This document shows positions 63,608-64,000 of a DNA stretch of 64,000 bases, piece by piece. Positions within the stretch are counted from its first letter, which is position 1, and each line of letters opens with the position of its first letter. The DNA is from an uncultured Prevotellaceae bacterium (GTDB taxonomy: Bacteria; Bacteroidota; Bacteroidia; Bacteroidales; Bacteroidaceae), in assembly GCA_900316685.1 (NCBI GenBank), contig ONDS01000009.1, positions 1-64,000 of the forward strand, in the 5' to 3' direction. The notes under the pieces are model-generated. The model saw nothing but the letters and a program-made list of their open reading frames with translations. It made no database searches and was not told where the DNA came from. The translations under genes were made by a program, and so were the position numbers.

Positions 63608-64000
63608 TTATAATGAATGTAATAATTTACCAATAATTTTAGATGGATCTTGGTAATCGTTCTTATCTAAAAATGTTTTACCAGGGAATAACTGTCTAAC
63701 TAATTTGTTACCCAATTTGACATTATAAAATGAAAACAACTTACCATCAATAGCAATAAACACTCTAGAAGTGCCCTCCTCTTTATCTCTCAAAATATTA
63801 TATTTAAATAACTTAAGTAGGTTAGAGTCACTTAATAATGTTACCAATTTCTCTTTCCATTTATCGCCCACATTTGCTTTTGACGCATTGTTATATAACG
63901 ACAAGTAAAACAAACCTGTCAGATGCTTTAATGTGGATGCAGAATCAGTGGGATCTAGTTCATAGAAGGACAACGCTAAAGTTTGATTTCCATCCACGCT
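63608..64000 (-). CDS. Unknown protein, cut by the window edge
   Basis: The frame is open to the window end, so the N-terminus is missing; a GTG at 63997 is probably internal. The visible 129 residues (LALSFYELDPTDSASTLKHL) are helical and lack a recognised motif. The next gene starts 2 bp downstream, so it belongs to the same leftward cassette as the DUF1257-like and ATPase genes. Confidence 0.5.
   Translation of the reverse strand, partial: SVDGNQTLALSFYELDPTDSASTLKHLTGLFYLSLYNNASKANVGDKWKEKLVTLLSDSNLLKLFKYNILRDKEEGTSRVFIAIDGKLFSFYNVKLGNKLVRQLFPGKTFLDKNDYQDPSKIIGKLLHSL

Overview
The window is a bacterial chromosome segment that points to the Bacteroidales, most likely a Prevotella-type organism. 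The evidence is the many promoters with the Bacteroidetes -7 box TAnnTTTG and a TTG/TTTG box about 20 bp upstream, ECF sigma / anti-sigma / outer-membrane-barrel operons, type IX secretion genes of the PorW/PorX type, and the families DUF5053, DUF5675, DUF6712 and DUF4834. This assignment is inferred from gene content only; no 16S gene is present.

Left flank (1-9494). Two paralogous TonB-dependent-type outer-membrane barrels converge. One of them is the last gene of an ECF sigma / anti-sigma / receptor operon. A second ECF sigma / anti-sigma operon with two exported proteins follows, then a decayed stretch with a tandem pair of small membrane-protein genes.

Prophage (9495-44919). A temperate siphovirus-like prophage of about 35.4 kb sits in the 3' end of a tRNA-Pro(GGG) gene. 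A 19-bp direct repeat marks attL and attR, and a tyrosine integrase lies next to attR. Its layout, left to right, is: XRE-type repressor; small early genes; a Panacea-type toxin-antitoxin pair; translationally coupled small genes interrupted by a cassette with two structured RNA elements; a primase-helicase; a HicAB pair; a dense array of TTTGTGAC repeats (candidate origin); protease-scaffold, major capsid and tail genes, tape measure; terminase; portal and connectors; a receptor-binding protein with a metallophosphoesterase domain; holin, lysin and a one-protein spanin; then DUF5053 and the integrase on the minus strand. Head genes are split into two blocks on either side of the tail genes.

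Right flank (44920-64000). Housekeeping genes follow: aroA behind a tandemly duplicated promoter region, porW and porX, tsaE, trxA, dnaE, psd, pssA and a DUF4834 gene. An accessory region comes next with an HTH gene, an AlbA_2/ATPase regulator, a 5'-truncated 5S rRNA, and a Ycf46-like AAA ATPase cassette that runs off the window. The ATPase gene ends inside the 5S rRNA remnant.

The most unusual feature is a pair of 182-bp elements at 13386-13567 and 13827-14008. Each looks like an independent small RNA with its own promoter and intrinsic terminator. The two copies share a fold supported by compensatory base changes. Each carries its own private 7-nt sequence three times: at the RNA 5' end, as its reverse complement in an internal hairpin loop, and again just after the terminator behind ATGTCAAAAC. 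I do not recognise this element.
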